Positions 22,912 through 31,724 of a stretch of DNA of 42,658 bases are shown one piece after another. Position numbers and translations under genes: made by a program. The stretch spans positions 1 through 42,658 of the forward strand of contig JANJUM010000120.1 of assembly GCA_024710585.1 (NCBI GenBank), read 5' to 3'. Every line of letters starts with the position of its first letter. The stretch's first letter is position 1. The notes beneath the pieces are model-generated. The model searched no databases and was not told where the DNA came from. It saw only the letters and a list, made by a program, of their open reading frames with translations. This DNA comes from Desulforhopalus sp. (GTDB lineage: Bacteria > Desulfobacterota > Desulfobulbia > Desulfobulbales > Desulfocapsaceae).

Positions 22912-24861
22912 ATGTCCCTAATGCCACTGCGCACGGCGCTGCTCGCCCTCTTCCTGCTCCTCCTCCTGGCGGTGCACGGACATGGCGCCGCCGACCTCGA
23001 AGACCCCTATACCATCCTGCAGCGTCACTACGAAGCCGCCGGCGGCCTCGAGCGCCTCAAGGCGATCACCACCAGCCGCAGCGAGGGCCGTGTCCACTAC
23101 GACGGCCTGCAGGGCCGATACCACCATTGGGAACAGCGCCCCCTGCAGCACCGCACCGAGGAGAACTACGGCATCATCTCCCAGATCGAGGGCGACAGCG
23201 GCGAGTCCTCCTGGTTTTTCGACACCAACGGCCAGTTGATGATCGTCCGCGACGAGGACACCCTCAAGCGGCGACGCATCGCCCTGCTGCTCGATCGCTA
23301 CGAGCACCTCGACCCGCACTCCCCCTACTTCTCCATGACTTTTGCCGGGATGACCACCATCAGGGGGCGCCTCTGCTATGAGGTGGTGCTCGAGAACACC
23401 ATCAACAGCGACCGCAGCCACTTCTACTTCGACGCCGAGTCCTTTCTCATGGTGCACTCGCGGCTGAAACAGCCGGACATGGAGGTGGAAAGCTACTATG
23501 ACGATTTTCGCACTGTCGACGGTATCGTCGTCTCCTTCCACCAGCACAACACCTTCCACCCCTGGGAGAAGACCGAAGAGGTGTGGACGACGAACTACAC
23601 CACCAACGAGCCCATGGCGGAGGAACTCTTTCAGCCGCCCGAGCGGCGTCGCGGCTTCCGCATCGACGACGAGGCGCAATCCGCCACGGTGCCTTTCGCA
23701 CTCATCGAGGACCTCATCTACCTTGAGGTCTCCATCGGCAATGACCGCCGCACCTGGGTGCTGGACAGCGGCGCCTCGATGTCGGTCATCGACCGCGACT
23801 ATGCCCAAGGACTCGGGCTGACGGCGGAGGGGAGCATCAAGGGCTATGGCTTCGGCGAATTATTCGAGCTGAGCTTCGTCGAAATCCCCGAATACCGCGT
23901 CGGCCCGATCCATTTCGACCGACAGAAGCTTTACGTCTCCGAAGGTCTTGCCGAACGCAGCTACGAGCCGCACATGGTCGGCATCCTCGGCTACGACTTC
24001 CTCTCACGCTTCGTCGTCGAACTCGACTACGACCGGCGCCTGGCCACCTTCCACGACCCGGAGACATTCCGCTACCGGGGCTCGGGGACGCCCATCGACG
24101 CCCCCCTCAAATACCGCACCTTCACCCTGCCGGTGACCGTGGACGACCGCTACGAGAGCCGCTGGACCATCGACCTCGGCTCCTACCACAGCTCCATCCA
24201 TTACCCCTTCGCCGAAAAACACGGCATCCTCGACAAGCCCGGGGTGGATATTGTCAGTCAGGGCATGACCAGCCTGTCTCTCGAGCGCAACATCCTCTTC
24301 GACTGTCTGCAGGTCGGCGACCTGCGCCTTGACCGGCCAGTCATCGCCGTGCCGTTGGAAAAAGGGGTCGGCGCCACCGCCCTGGGGGAGGTGGGCGGCA
24401 ACCTCGGCAACTCCACCCTCAGCCATTTCCGCCTCTTCCTGCACTATCCCCGCCAGCAGGTGATTCTCGAAAAGGGCGCGGCATTCAACGACGAGACCCC
24501 GCGCGACCGCTCGGGGCTGATCATCGGCCGCGGCGACGGCAACCAGCCGATCGTCTCCCTGGTCTCCGCCAACAGCCCCGGCGTCCGCGCCGGCCTGGTT
24601 GCCGGGGATTTTGTTGTCGCGTTCGCCGGGGAAGAAATCGGCCCCGGGCACCCCATCGTCCCCATCCGCGAGCGTCTGCGCGGCCCTGCCGGCAGCACGG
24701 TCAACATGGAGGTGCGCCGTGGCGAGGAGAGGCTCGCCGTCACCCTGGTTCTCGAGGAACTCCATCCGCCAAGCCCCGGCTGCTCCCCCCAGCCGCGAAG
24801 CATGCCCCAAGCGGTTGTGCCGCCGCTGCCGGCTACAGTCGAATATGGCGTGCGCCCCTAA
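22912..24861 (+). CDS. Secreted two-lobed retropepsin-like aspartyl protease with PDZ domain
   Basis: 649 aa; signal peptide; N-terminal LolA/outer-membrane-sorting-like region; WVLDSGASMSVID...VGILGYDFLSRFVVELDYDRR; second lobe WTIDLGSYHSSIHY...LGNSTLSHFRLFLHYPRQQ; PDZ PIVSLVSANSPGVRAGLVAGDFVVAFAGEEI. Confidence 0.8.
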   Translation: MSLMPLRTALLALFLLLLLAVHGHGAADLEDPYTILQRHYEAAGGLERLKAITTSRSEGRVHYDGLQGRYHHWEQRPLQHRTEENYGIISQIEGDSGESSWFFDTNGQLMIVRDEDTLKRRRIALLLDRYEHLDPHSPYFSMTFAGMTTIRGRLCYEVVLENTINSDRSHFYFDAESFLMVHSRLKQPDMEVESYYDDFRTVDGIVVSFHQHNTFHPWEKTEEVWTTNYTTNEPMAEELFQPPERRRGFRIDDEAQSATVPFALIEDLIYLEVSIGNDRRTWVLDSGASMSVIDRDYAQGLGLTAEGSIKGYGFGELFELSFVEIPEYRVGPIHFDRQKLYVSEGLAERSYEPHMVGILGYDFLSRFVVELDYDRRLATFHDPETFRYRGSGTPIDAPLKYRTFTLPVTVDDRYESRWTIDLGSYHSSIHYPFAEKHGILDKPGVDIVSQGMTSLSLERNILFDCLQVGDLRLDRPVIAVPLEKGVGATALGEVGGNLGNSTLSHFRLFLHYPRQQVILEKGAAFNDETPRDRSGLIIGRGDGNQPIVSLVSANSPGVRAGLVAGDFVVAFAGEEIGPGHPIVPIRERLRGPAGSTVNMEVRRGEERLAVTLVLEELHPPSPGCSPQPRSMPQAVVPPLPATVEYGVRP

Positions 24862-26174
24862 GGCGTCACCAGCTGTCGCAGAGCTCTGGTGCGACGCCAG
24901 AAGACCATGGCGTCATAGCGCATACCGATCTTTGCGGTGAGATAATAGGAGGGCATCTCCGCCTCCGGGGTGTAGGCGACGCCGATGCCACGGTGAAGCA
25001 GCTCCAGCGACCACTGGCGGCGCTGTCCCTCGTTTTCGAAGTAGAGCAGCGGGTTCTCCCAGCCTCCGGCATGGAGCATGGCCTCCACCGAACCAGGCAA
25101 AGCGGGAGGTACCACCATCTCCAGCGGGCCTTCGTACCACTCGCGGGCGGCAAGCACCGTGCCTTCGTACCCGGCGCTGCCGAGGATGAAAACCCGGTCG
25201 CGACCGAAGCGTTCCCGCGCCAGGCGACCGAGATTGACCAGGCCGGTGTCCTGGACGTCGGTGGAGCTCATGTCGCCGACGTGGCTGTTATGGGCCCACA
25301 CCGCCACACCTCCCTTCCCTTGGGGCTCGGCGAGCTGCTCGGCGACATGCCCGGTGAAGTGGCGCGAACGAATGTTCCACGCCTCGTACTGGTTGCCGGA
25401 CATCACCCGGTAGTATTCCTCGGCGGAGGCCAGCATAATCAGCCGCCGCCGCTGCTCGCTGGCTTCGGCCGGCAGGGTGGCCAGCAGCTCGGTGGCGGCG
25501 CGGTTGCCCTCGTCTTTGCCCTGGGCATAGGCGAAATTATAGCCCATCGGGTAGTCCTGGTACTTGGCCCACCACTGACGCAGATCCTCGTAGAGCCTCT
25601 CTTCGCGGCTTCCCGCCGGCCAGGTCCCTTCCAGAGCGACCAGCGCCGAGAAGATGGCGAACTGCATGTCCATGCCCGAGCAGCGCACCATCTCCTCCGC
25701 CGGCAGGCGGCTGTTGAAATCCTTGAGCCAGAGGACGAACTCGACCATCTCCTCGTTGGCCCACACCCAGGCCGGCCAGTAGGGAAAGGCTTCAAGGAGC
25801 ATCTGCCTTGGGTCGAGATCGGGCTGGAGCCGGCCGCGGATATACTCGTCAACCATCCTGCCGCCGTCCCACTCGGCCTCGAGGACCACCGCCCGCAGGC
25901 CGTGCTCGCGGATGAGATGGCGCGTCACCTTCTTGCGAAAGGCGTAATATTCCTCGGTGCCATGGGTGGCGTCACCGAGGAGGAAGACGCTTCTGCCGCG
26001 CATCCCTTCCATGAGGTGGGGAAAGGCGCGCCCGGCATCGGTGCCGAACACCGGCAGGCGCTCCTCTGCCGTATCGTCCGCGTCCGCCACTGCCACGCCG
26101 GCCCAGCCGAACAGGAGGAACAGCGCCATCGCCACCACGGCCCCACTCGTCCACAGTGATCTCGCCCCCATCAT
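24858..26174 (-). CDS. Secreted erythromycin esterase-like (EreA/B superfamily) protein
   Basis: LLGDATHGTEEYYAFRKKVTRHLIREHGLRAVVLEAEWDGG; N-terminal signal peptide; start trimmed to ATG 26174/26171 with GGGGGGTG upstream. Confidence 0.8.
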   Translation of the reverse strand: MMGARSLWTSGAVVAMALFLLFGWAGVAVADADDTAEERLPVFGTDAGRAFPHLMEGMRGRSVFLLGDATHGTEEYYAFRKKVTRHLIREHGLRAVVLEAEWDGGRMVDEYIRGRLQPDLDPRQMLLEAFPYWPAWVWANEEMVEFVLWLKDFNSRLPAEEMVRCSGMDMQFAIFSALVALEGTWPAGSREERLYEDLRQWWAKYQDYPMGYNFAYAQGKDEGNRAATELLATLPAEASEQRRRLIMLASAEEYYRVMSGNQYEAWNIRSRHFTGHVAEQLAEPQGKGGVAVWAHNSHVGDMSSTDVQDTGLVNLGRLARERFGRDRVFILGSAGYEGTVLAAREWYEGPLEMVVPPALPGSVEAMLHAGGWENPLLYFENEGQRRQWSLELLHRGIGVAYTPEAEMPSYYLTAKIGMRYDAMVFWRRTRALRQLVTP

Positions 26175-26317
26175 CTCACCCCCCAGTGCAGGATCGCCAA
26201 CCGACGCCATTCCGGCCACCAAGTGGCCTGGGAGCATTGTATGCCCCCTTTGCCGGACCTGTCAACCGCCATCGCCCGGCGCGGCCGGGAACGCAGCATG
26301 AAATCGCCAGGCAGGGC

Positions 26318-26346
26318 TTGACATCGCTGCCGGCTCTGGGTATAGG
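26318..26346 (+). promoter_or_regulatory. Near-consensus sigma70 promoter for the GntR-family gene
   Basis: TTGACA - 17 nt - TATAGG. Confidence 0.75.
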
Positions 26347-26358
26347 CAATGGAGTACC

Positions 26359-26364
26359 GTATAC
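26359..26364. promoter_or_regulatory. Candidate FCD/GntR operator core GTATAC near predicted TSS
   Basis: Palindrome GTATAC, a core seen in operators of several FCD-type GntR regulators, 13 nt after the -10. Confidence 0.4.
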
Positions 26365-26393
26365 AGCTGTTTCCCCCAACCAGCCCCAGCGCC

Positions 26394-27095
26394 ATGCCGA
26401 AAAAACGCGACCAGCAACTGGTCATCCCCCAGCCGACGCCAATCCGCAAGACGGTCTACGAGTACCTGCGCGCACGCATCCTGCGCCATGAACTGATACC
26501 CTCGCGGCGCCTCGTCGAGGCGCAGATCGCCCAGGAAATCGGCATCTCCCGCACCCCGGTGCGCGAGGCCCTGCACCTCCTTGAAAAGGACGGTTTCCTC
26601 GAGTCCATCCCCAGGGTCGGTTACCGTGTGCGTGAACTCGACTGGGAAGAGCTGGAACAGATCTTCGCCATGCGCCGGGTCAACGAGAGCCTGGCCTGCC
26701 GCTGGGCCCTGGCCCGCATGACCCCCCGCACCATCAAGGCCCTGGAAAAGAACCTGCAGCAGACGGAACTCATCCTCGCCAAAGGCGACCCAAGTCTGTT
26801 CATCGCCTGCGACGAAGAGTTCCACGACATCCTCGGCCGCGCCTCGGGGAGCAGACACCTCTTCGAGCTCTGCCAGCAGCTGCGCAGGCTCATGCAGCGC
26901 TATCGCAACGACGGCCTGCGCAACCTGCAGACGGTGACTGCCGCCCTGTCCGACCACCGACGCATCGTCGACGCGCTGAAGAACAAAGACGGCTGCGCCC
27001 TCGAGGAGGCGCTCCTCTCCCACCTCGACTTCTCCCAGGCGGATATTCGCAAGGCCGCATTGGCCGCGGTCCCGGCAGGCGACGGCCTCCCCTAG
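26394..27095 (+). CDS. GntR family regulator, FadR/FCD subfamily
   Basis: wHTH RKTVYEYLRARILRHELIPSRRLVEAQIAQEIGISRTPVREALHLLEKDGFL followed by all-helical FCD domain; start moved to ATG 26394 because 26349 lies at or upstream of the predicted TSS. Confidence 0.9.
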   Translation: MPKKRDQQLVIPQPTPIRKTVYEYLRARILRHELIPSRRLVEAQIAQEIGISRTPVREALHLLEKDGFLESIPRVGYRVRELDWEELEQIFAMRRVNESLACRWALARMTPRTIKALEKNLQQTELILAKGDPSLFIACDEEFHDILGRASGSRHLFELCQQLRRLMQRYRNDGLRNLQTVTAALSDHRRIVDALKNKDGCALEEALLSHLDFSQADIRKAALAAVPAGDGLP

Positions 27096-28570
27096 ACAGC
27101 CACCTCTCCCTGACAGGGGAGAGTCACGGTGAAGGTGCTACCCTGCCCGAGGGTGCTGGTGACCTCGATGGTGCCGCCGTGCGCTTTAACGATGCCCTTG
27201 ACGATGGCCAGACCGAGCCCGGTACCGTGAATGGTGCGGGTATTGCTGTCCTTGACACGATAGAAGCGATTGAAAATCGCCTCAAGGTCCTCCTCGGGAA
27301 TGCCGTAGCCGGTGTCGCCGACACTGATGGCGACGGCCCCGTCTTTCTGGACCGCAGCCACGGTGACGCGGCTGCCCACCGGCGAGTACTTGATGGCGTT
27401 GGTGATGAGGTTGGTGAACACCTCTTCGAGGCCGCGACGGTTGGCGAGCACGGCCGGCAACGGCGGCAGCGGTTCGAGTTGCAGGAGGATGTTCTTCTCT
27501 GCCGCCGCGGCGCGATGGAAAGTGACCTGCTCCTCGAGCAGGAGGTGGATGAAGACTGGCTCGCGATCGTTGTCCACCTGGCCGGATTCGATACGTGCCA
27601 GGTCGAGGAGTTCACTGACCATGAGGGTGAGGTTGCGAATCTTATCCGAGGCGCGCTCGAGAATCTCGCGCTGCTTGTCGGTAACATCCCCGGCGAGGCC
27701 GTCGAGAATCACCTTGAGCTGCATGAGCAGGGAGTTCATCGGGCTGCGGATCTCGTGGGAGACCATGGAGACGAACTCCGACTTCATACGCTCGATGTTC
27801 TTGATGGCGGTGATGTCGTGGAGCACGGCGATCACCCCGAGGGTGCTGCCGGTGCGGCTGCGGAACGGCGCGCAGCGCACCTCGTGAAAGCGTTCGCCAC
27901 CGGCCCTGTCGTCGTAATGGATCACCTCCACCATCTCGGTCGAGGAGTCGGTGGGCATGGCCAGGGCCTGATCGATCATTCCCCGTATCGCCGGCTCGGC
28001 GACGACCTCCGCCACCGGCCTCCCCGCCACCCCGTTGTCTGAATAGCCGACCATCTGCAGGAAGGCCGGGTTGGCGAGCACCACGCGGCCCTCGAGGTCG
28101 CAGGCCATGACCCCGTCGGTGAGACGATCAACCATCACCCTGAGACGGGTCTTGGTTTCACTGATATCCTGCAGAGCCCGGGTATAGCGCAGCGACTTGC
28201 CGACAACCACTCGCAGATGGTCGGGTGTAAACGGCTTGGGGATGAAATCGAAAGCCCCCTTCTTCATCGCCTCGATGGAATGCTCCAGGGTGGCATAGCC
28301 GGTGATGACAACCACCACCGTATCGGGATGGTACTCCCTGATGTGCGCCAGCACCTCGAAACCTGACAGGACCGGCATCATCAGGTCGACGAGGACGATA
28401 TCGTAATGGCGTGCGCCGATCATCGCCAGGCCTTCCTCGCCATTGGCGGCCACCGCCACCTCCATCCCCATGCCCTGGAGGACCATGCGGCAGGCATCGC
28501 GAATGCGCGGTTCATCATCTATGACGAGGATACGCGCCTTGTCCGCGCCCTCGATGGTGCTGCTGTTCAT
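27092..28570 (-). CDS. REC-PAS-histidine kinase
   Basis: 492 aa; REC (LVDLMMPVLSGFEV, ITGY, PKPF), PAS, HisKA SMVSHEIRSPMNSLL, HATPase GDTGYGIPEEDL...GTGLGLAIVKGI. Confidence 0.92.
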   Translation of the reverse strand: MNSSTIEGADKARILVIDDEPRIRDACRMVLQGMGMEVAVAANGEEGLAMIGARHYDIVLVDLMMPVLSGFEVLAHIREYHPDTVVVVITGYATLEHSIEAMKKGAFDFIPKPFTPDHLRVVVGKSLRYTRALQDISETKTRLRVMVDRLTDGVMACDLEGRVVLANPAFLQMVGYSDNGVAGRPVAEVVAEPAIRGMIDQALAMPTDSSTEMVEVIHYDDRAGGERFHEVRCAPFRSRTGSTLGVIAVLHDITAIKNIERMKSEFVSMVSHEIRSPMNSLLMQLKVILDGLAGDVTDKQREILERASDKIRNLTLMVSELLDLARIESGQVDNDREPVFIHLLLEEQVTFHRAAAAEKNILLQLEPLPPLPAVLANRRGLEEVFTNLITNAIKYSPVGSRVTVAAVQKDGAVAISVGDTGYGIPEEDLEAIFNRFYRVKDSNTRTIHGTGLGLAIVKGIVKAHGGTIEVTSTLGQGSTFTVTLPCQGEVAV

Positions 28571-28582
28571 GTCATTCTCCGC

Positions 28583-30109
28583 TTACCCGATGGAATCGAA
28601 CAGGATGAGGTCCGTAGCCGCCACCGCCGGCAGCTCCAGGGCAAAGACAGTCCCTTGCGGACCGGTATGTTTGACAAAAATGCGACCATTGTTCTCCTCC
28701 ATCATGCCGTAGGCCATGCTCAGGCCGAGGCCGGTGCCCTTGCCAAGCTCCTTGGTGGAGAAAAATGGATCGAAGATCTTCGAGAGGTTTTCGGTGGCGA
28801 TGCCGCCGCCAGTATCGCCAACCTCGATAAAGGCCAGGCCTTTGACCCGGTCCTCATAGGTGCGCAGGGTGAGCACGCCGCTGCCGTTCATGGCGTCGAT
28901 GGCGTTGATGATCAAGTTGATGAGCACCTGGCAGAGCTGGTTCTTATCGGCGTTGACCAGCAAGGGCTGCGGCCATTTATCCTCCACCACCTTGATCTGC
29001 AGGAAGAGCTTCTGGTCGCGGATGAGGCGCAGACTGGTGTCGATGATATCGTTGAGCTTGTGATAAGCCCGCGCCGGGGCGCGCTGGCGGCTGTAGGCAA
29101 GGAGATTTTTGACTATTTCCTTGCAGCGCTCGGTATCCTCGAGAATATAGGCGAGATTCTGGCGCAGCGGGTGCTGTTCTTCCATCTGTTCCTGCATCAA
29201 CCCGGCATAGAGGAGGATGCTGGTCAGGGGATTGTTGATCTCATGGGCGACACCGGCAGCGAGCCGCCCCAGCGATGCCAGCTTCTCCGACTGAATAAGC
29301 TGGATATGGGCGTCCTTCAACTGGCGCTCTACCTCGAGCCGTTCGCGCAGATCGTTGAAGATGCCTGCGGTGGCGGTCTCCATGCCGTCTTCGTAGATGA
29401 TCACCGCAGTCATCTCCACGGGGATCTCGGTGCCGTCACGATGGCGGACATTGACCCTGGTGACGGGCAGCCGGCCGCGACCGCCGATCCGTTCGTCTCG
29501 TAGCCTGGCCATGATATCCCTCGCCACGCCGGGAGGGTAGAAGCTCTCGATATTGATGTTCTCGCTGTTGTAGGCGGAATAGCCGAACAGCGTCTCCGCA
29601 GCGCGATTCATCATGATGATGCGCCCGCGGCGGTCGGCGGCGATGATGGCGCTCACCGAGGTCTGCACCACCTTGTCGATCAGCTCGCGGATGCCGCTGT
29701 ACATGCGCTCCAGATTCTTGACACGGCTGACATCGCGGATGCTCTCGATGACATAGTCTACCTCGCCGTTGTCGGCGAGAATCGGCGAGAACACCCGCTC
29801 CTCCCAGACGACCTGCCCAGGAGCGGTGGTGAACTTCATCAGCACCGACTGGCTGCTGCGAAACCTGACCACCTTGGTCAGTGGGCAGTCGCCGTTGCGA
29901 AGGCAGGGAAAGTCACGATCCTGATAATATTTGACATTGACTCCTTCACACTTTCTGCCAATCACATCCTGCTCCTCGACGGCAAATTTCTCGAGAAAGC
30001 GGCTGTTGACGGCGACGATGGTCTTGTCCGGCTTGAGAATGATGGTGGGAAAAGAGAGCGAGTCGAATACGCGCAGACGCCAGTCGGTTTCCCGTTCGAG
30101 CCTGGTCAT
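28583..30109 (-). CDS. PAS-PAS histidine kinase with Cys-containing first PAS
   Basis: [16 protein letters not shown]-box; [38 protein letters not shown]; first [31 protein letters not shown]. Start trimmed to ATG 30109 (SD GGAGGGAG). Confidence 0.9.
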   Translation of the reverse strand: MTRLERETDWRLRVFDSLSFPTIILKPDKTIVAVNSRFLEKFAVEEQDVIGRKCEGVNVKYYQDRDFPCLRNGDCPLTKVVRFRSSQSVLMKFTTAPGQVVWEERVFSPILADNGEVDYVIESIRDVSRVKNLERMYSGIRELIDKVVQTSVSAIIAADRRGRIIMMNRAAETLFGYSAYNSENINIESFYPPGVARDIMARLRDERIGGRGRLPVTRVNVRHRDGTEIPVEMTAVIIYEDGMETATAGIFNDLRERLEVERQLKDAHIQLIQSEKLASLGRLAAGVAHEINNPLTSILLYAGLMQEQMEEQHPLRQNLAYILEDTERCKEIVKNLLAYSRQRAPARAYHKLNDIIDTSLRLIRDQKLFLQIKVVEDKWPQPLLVNADKNQLCQVLINLIINAIDAMNGSGVLTLRTYEDRVKGLAFIEVGDTGGGIATENLSKIFDPFFSTKELGKGTGLGLSMAYGMMEENNGRIFVKHTGPQGTVFALELPAVAATDLILFDSIG

Positions 30110-30141
30110 ACGGTCTCCCTCCATGGGTGTGGGGCGTGCGG

Positions 30142-30633
30142 TCACAGGACAAAAGTCTCGGCGAGAGCGGCCCGCACCCGGTCGACCATGAGGTCGGCGA
30201 CCACCAGATGGACACTGGTTCCGGCGCAGCCCAGGGCGAGAATGGGGATGTCATGCCTTCTCAAGGGTGCGAGCGCCGCCTCGGCGATGCCGTAGCGGTC
30301 CTGAAAATGCGGCCCGTGCAGGTAGAGGAGCGCCACCGGGTAGCGGCGTGTCACCACCGCGCCGGGAATCGCTTCTAGACGCTGCCATAAAAGGGCATCA
30401 CGCGGCCTTGAGGCGTCCTCTCCCCCAGGAACTAGCGCAAGTCGGCCTGTAGTCCCGGCATCGTGGAAAAAAACCAGGTCGAATGAGCCGTCGGCATCGA
30501 GTTCGGCGAGCATTTCGGCACAGCCACCGCTCTCCTTGTGGGGGAAATCCACGGTCCACAGCGAGAGCCCGCGCCGTTCAGTGAGACCGTAGATGCGAAC
30601 CTGGGCTTCCCAGTAGACGGCGATGGTTTCCAT
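30142..30633 (-). CDS. Small protein with C-terminal ACT-like domain
   Basis: 163 aa; C-terminal YGIAEAALAPLRRHDIPILALGCAGTSVHLVVADLMVDRVRAALAETFVL resembles aspartokinase-type ACT. Confidence 0.5.
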   Translation of the reverse strand: METIAVYWEAQVRIYGLTERRGLSLWTVDFPHKESGGCAEMLAELDADGSFDLVFFHDAGTTGRLALVPGGEDASRPRDALLWQRLEAIPGAVVTRRYPVALLYLHGPHFQDRYGIAEAALAPLRRHDIPILALGCAGTSVHLVVADLMVDRVRAALAETFVL

Positions 30634-30644
30634 AGGCAGCCTGC

Positions 30645-31202
30645 TCAGGCGCTCCGCTCGGGGGCAAGTTGGCGGATGCGGAAATCGGGTCGAAAGGGAC
30701 TGTGTTCTTCGGGGAGATCCACGAGCCCATGGAGCACCTCCACTGCTCGAGGCAGCAGGCGGTAGTCGATATTGATGGCAAGAGCCGAGATGGAGGTGCA
30801 GTAACTGTGCACGGCAATGCCCGCCGCCGTCAGAGCGGCAATGCTCCGGCCGAGCAGTACATAGCTGCGACGGTGGGGAAAGAGGGTCAGGGTGCCGACC
30901 TGGTGACGGACGACGAGCACCGCTGGCGACAAACCGTCGCCAGCGGAGAGTGCTTGCAGCGGCACGAGAGAGAGTTGGCGTAACAGGGTTTCGACCATGC
31001 CGGCATCACCGGCTGCAACGCAGAAAACCAGCCGTTCTTCGTCGCCGTGTCCCCCGTCGATGGTAAGAAAAGGAATATTGATGCGAGCTTTGGCCAGGGA
31101 GCCGAGAACCGTCTCGAAAGCCGGGCCACAACCCTCTGCCCTGTGATAGAGGACATGCAGCAGTTCTTCGCTGAACTTTATACCGCCGATGGCGATCTTC
31201 AC
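30645..31202 (-). CDS. Stand-alone tandem ACT-domain protein
   Basis: GTG start at 31202 with SD GGGAGGGG; VKIAIGGIKFSEELLHVLYHR...LLGRSIAALTAAGIAVHSYCTSISALAINIDYRLLPRAVEVLHGLV. Track start at 31277 would run through the hairpin. Confidence 0.6.
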   Translation of the reverse strand: MKIAIGGIKFSEELLHVLYHRAEGCGPAFETVLGSLAKARINIPFLTIDGGHGDEERLVFCVAAGDAGMVETLLRQLSLVPLQALSAGDGLSPAVLVVRHQVGTLTLFPHRRSYVLLGRSIAALTAAGIAVHSYCTSISALAINIDYRLLPRAVEVLHGLVDLPEEHSPFRPDFRIRQLAPERSA

Positions 31203-31244
31203 CTGGCCCCTCCCGATGTCACGGCCACACTCCCCCGACCGCGA

Positions 31245-31285
31245 CCCCGCATGTGGCCGTCTCCGTGGAACGGCCACATGCGGGG
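31245..31285. repeat. Perfect 15-bp inverted repeat between response regulator and ACT genes
   Basis: CCCCGCATGTGGCCG-tctccgtggaa-CGGCCACATGCGGGG. Confidence 0.85.
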
Positions 31286-31291
31286 GTAGGC

Positions 31292-31675
31292 TTACAGACT
31301 GTCTTCGACAATCTCCATGAGCTTGTCGAGATCGATCGGTTTAGGGATGAAGTCGTCGGCAAGTGTAGTCTTGCCGCCGATATGGGTATAATTGGTGGAA
31401 GAGATGGCGTCGGTGACCGCAGTCAGCAGAATGATGACGATCCCCTTGTACTCTTCCGACTTCTTCAGTTCGTCGCACAGGGTATAGCCATCCTTGCGCG
31501 GCATCATGACATCGAGAATGATCAGCGCCGGCCTCTCCTCCTTGATCTTCGCCATGGCCTCGATCCCATCGTAGGCTTTGGCCACTCGAAAATTCTTGCT
31601 CTCCAATTTCATCGATACCATTTCGACCAGATCGGTATCGTCGTCGACAACCAGGATGAGTTTTTTATCACTCAT
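31292..31675 (-). CDS. Single-domain response regulator (CheY-like)
   Basis: 127 aa; LVVDDDTDLVEM, LIILDVMMPRKDGYTL, ILLTA, PKPI. Confidence 0.92.
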   Translation of the reverse strand: MSDKKLILVVDDDTDLVEMVSMKLESKNFRVAKAYDGIEAMAKIKEERPALIILDVMMPRKDGYTLCDELKKSEEYKGIVIILLTAVTDAISSTNYTHIGGKTTLADDFIPKPIDLDKLMEIVEDSL

Positions 31676-31724
31676 GACGTAGTCCTCCTCGGAGTGGATT
31701 GAAGGTGGTGCACGTAAAACTCGA

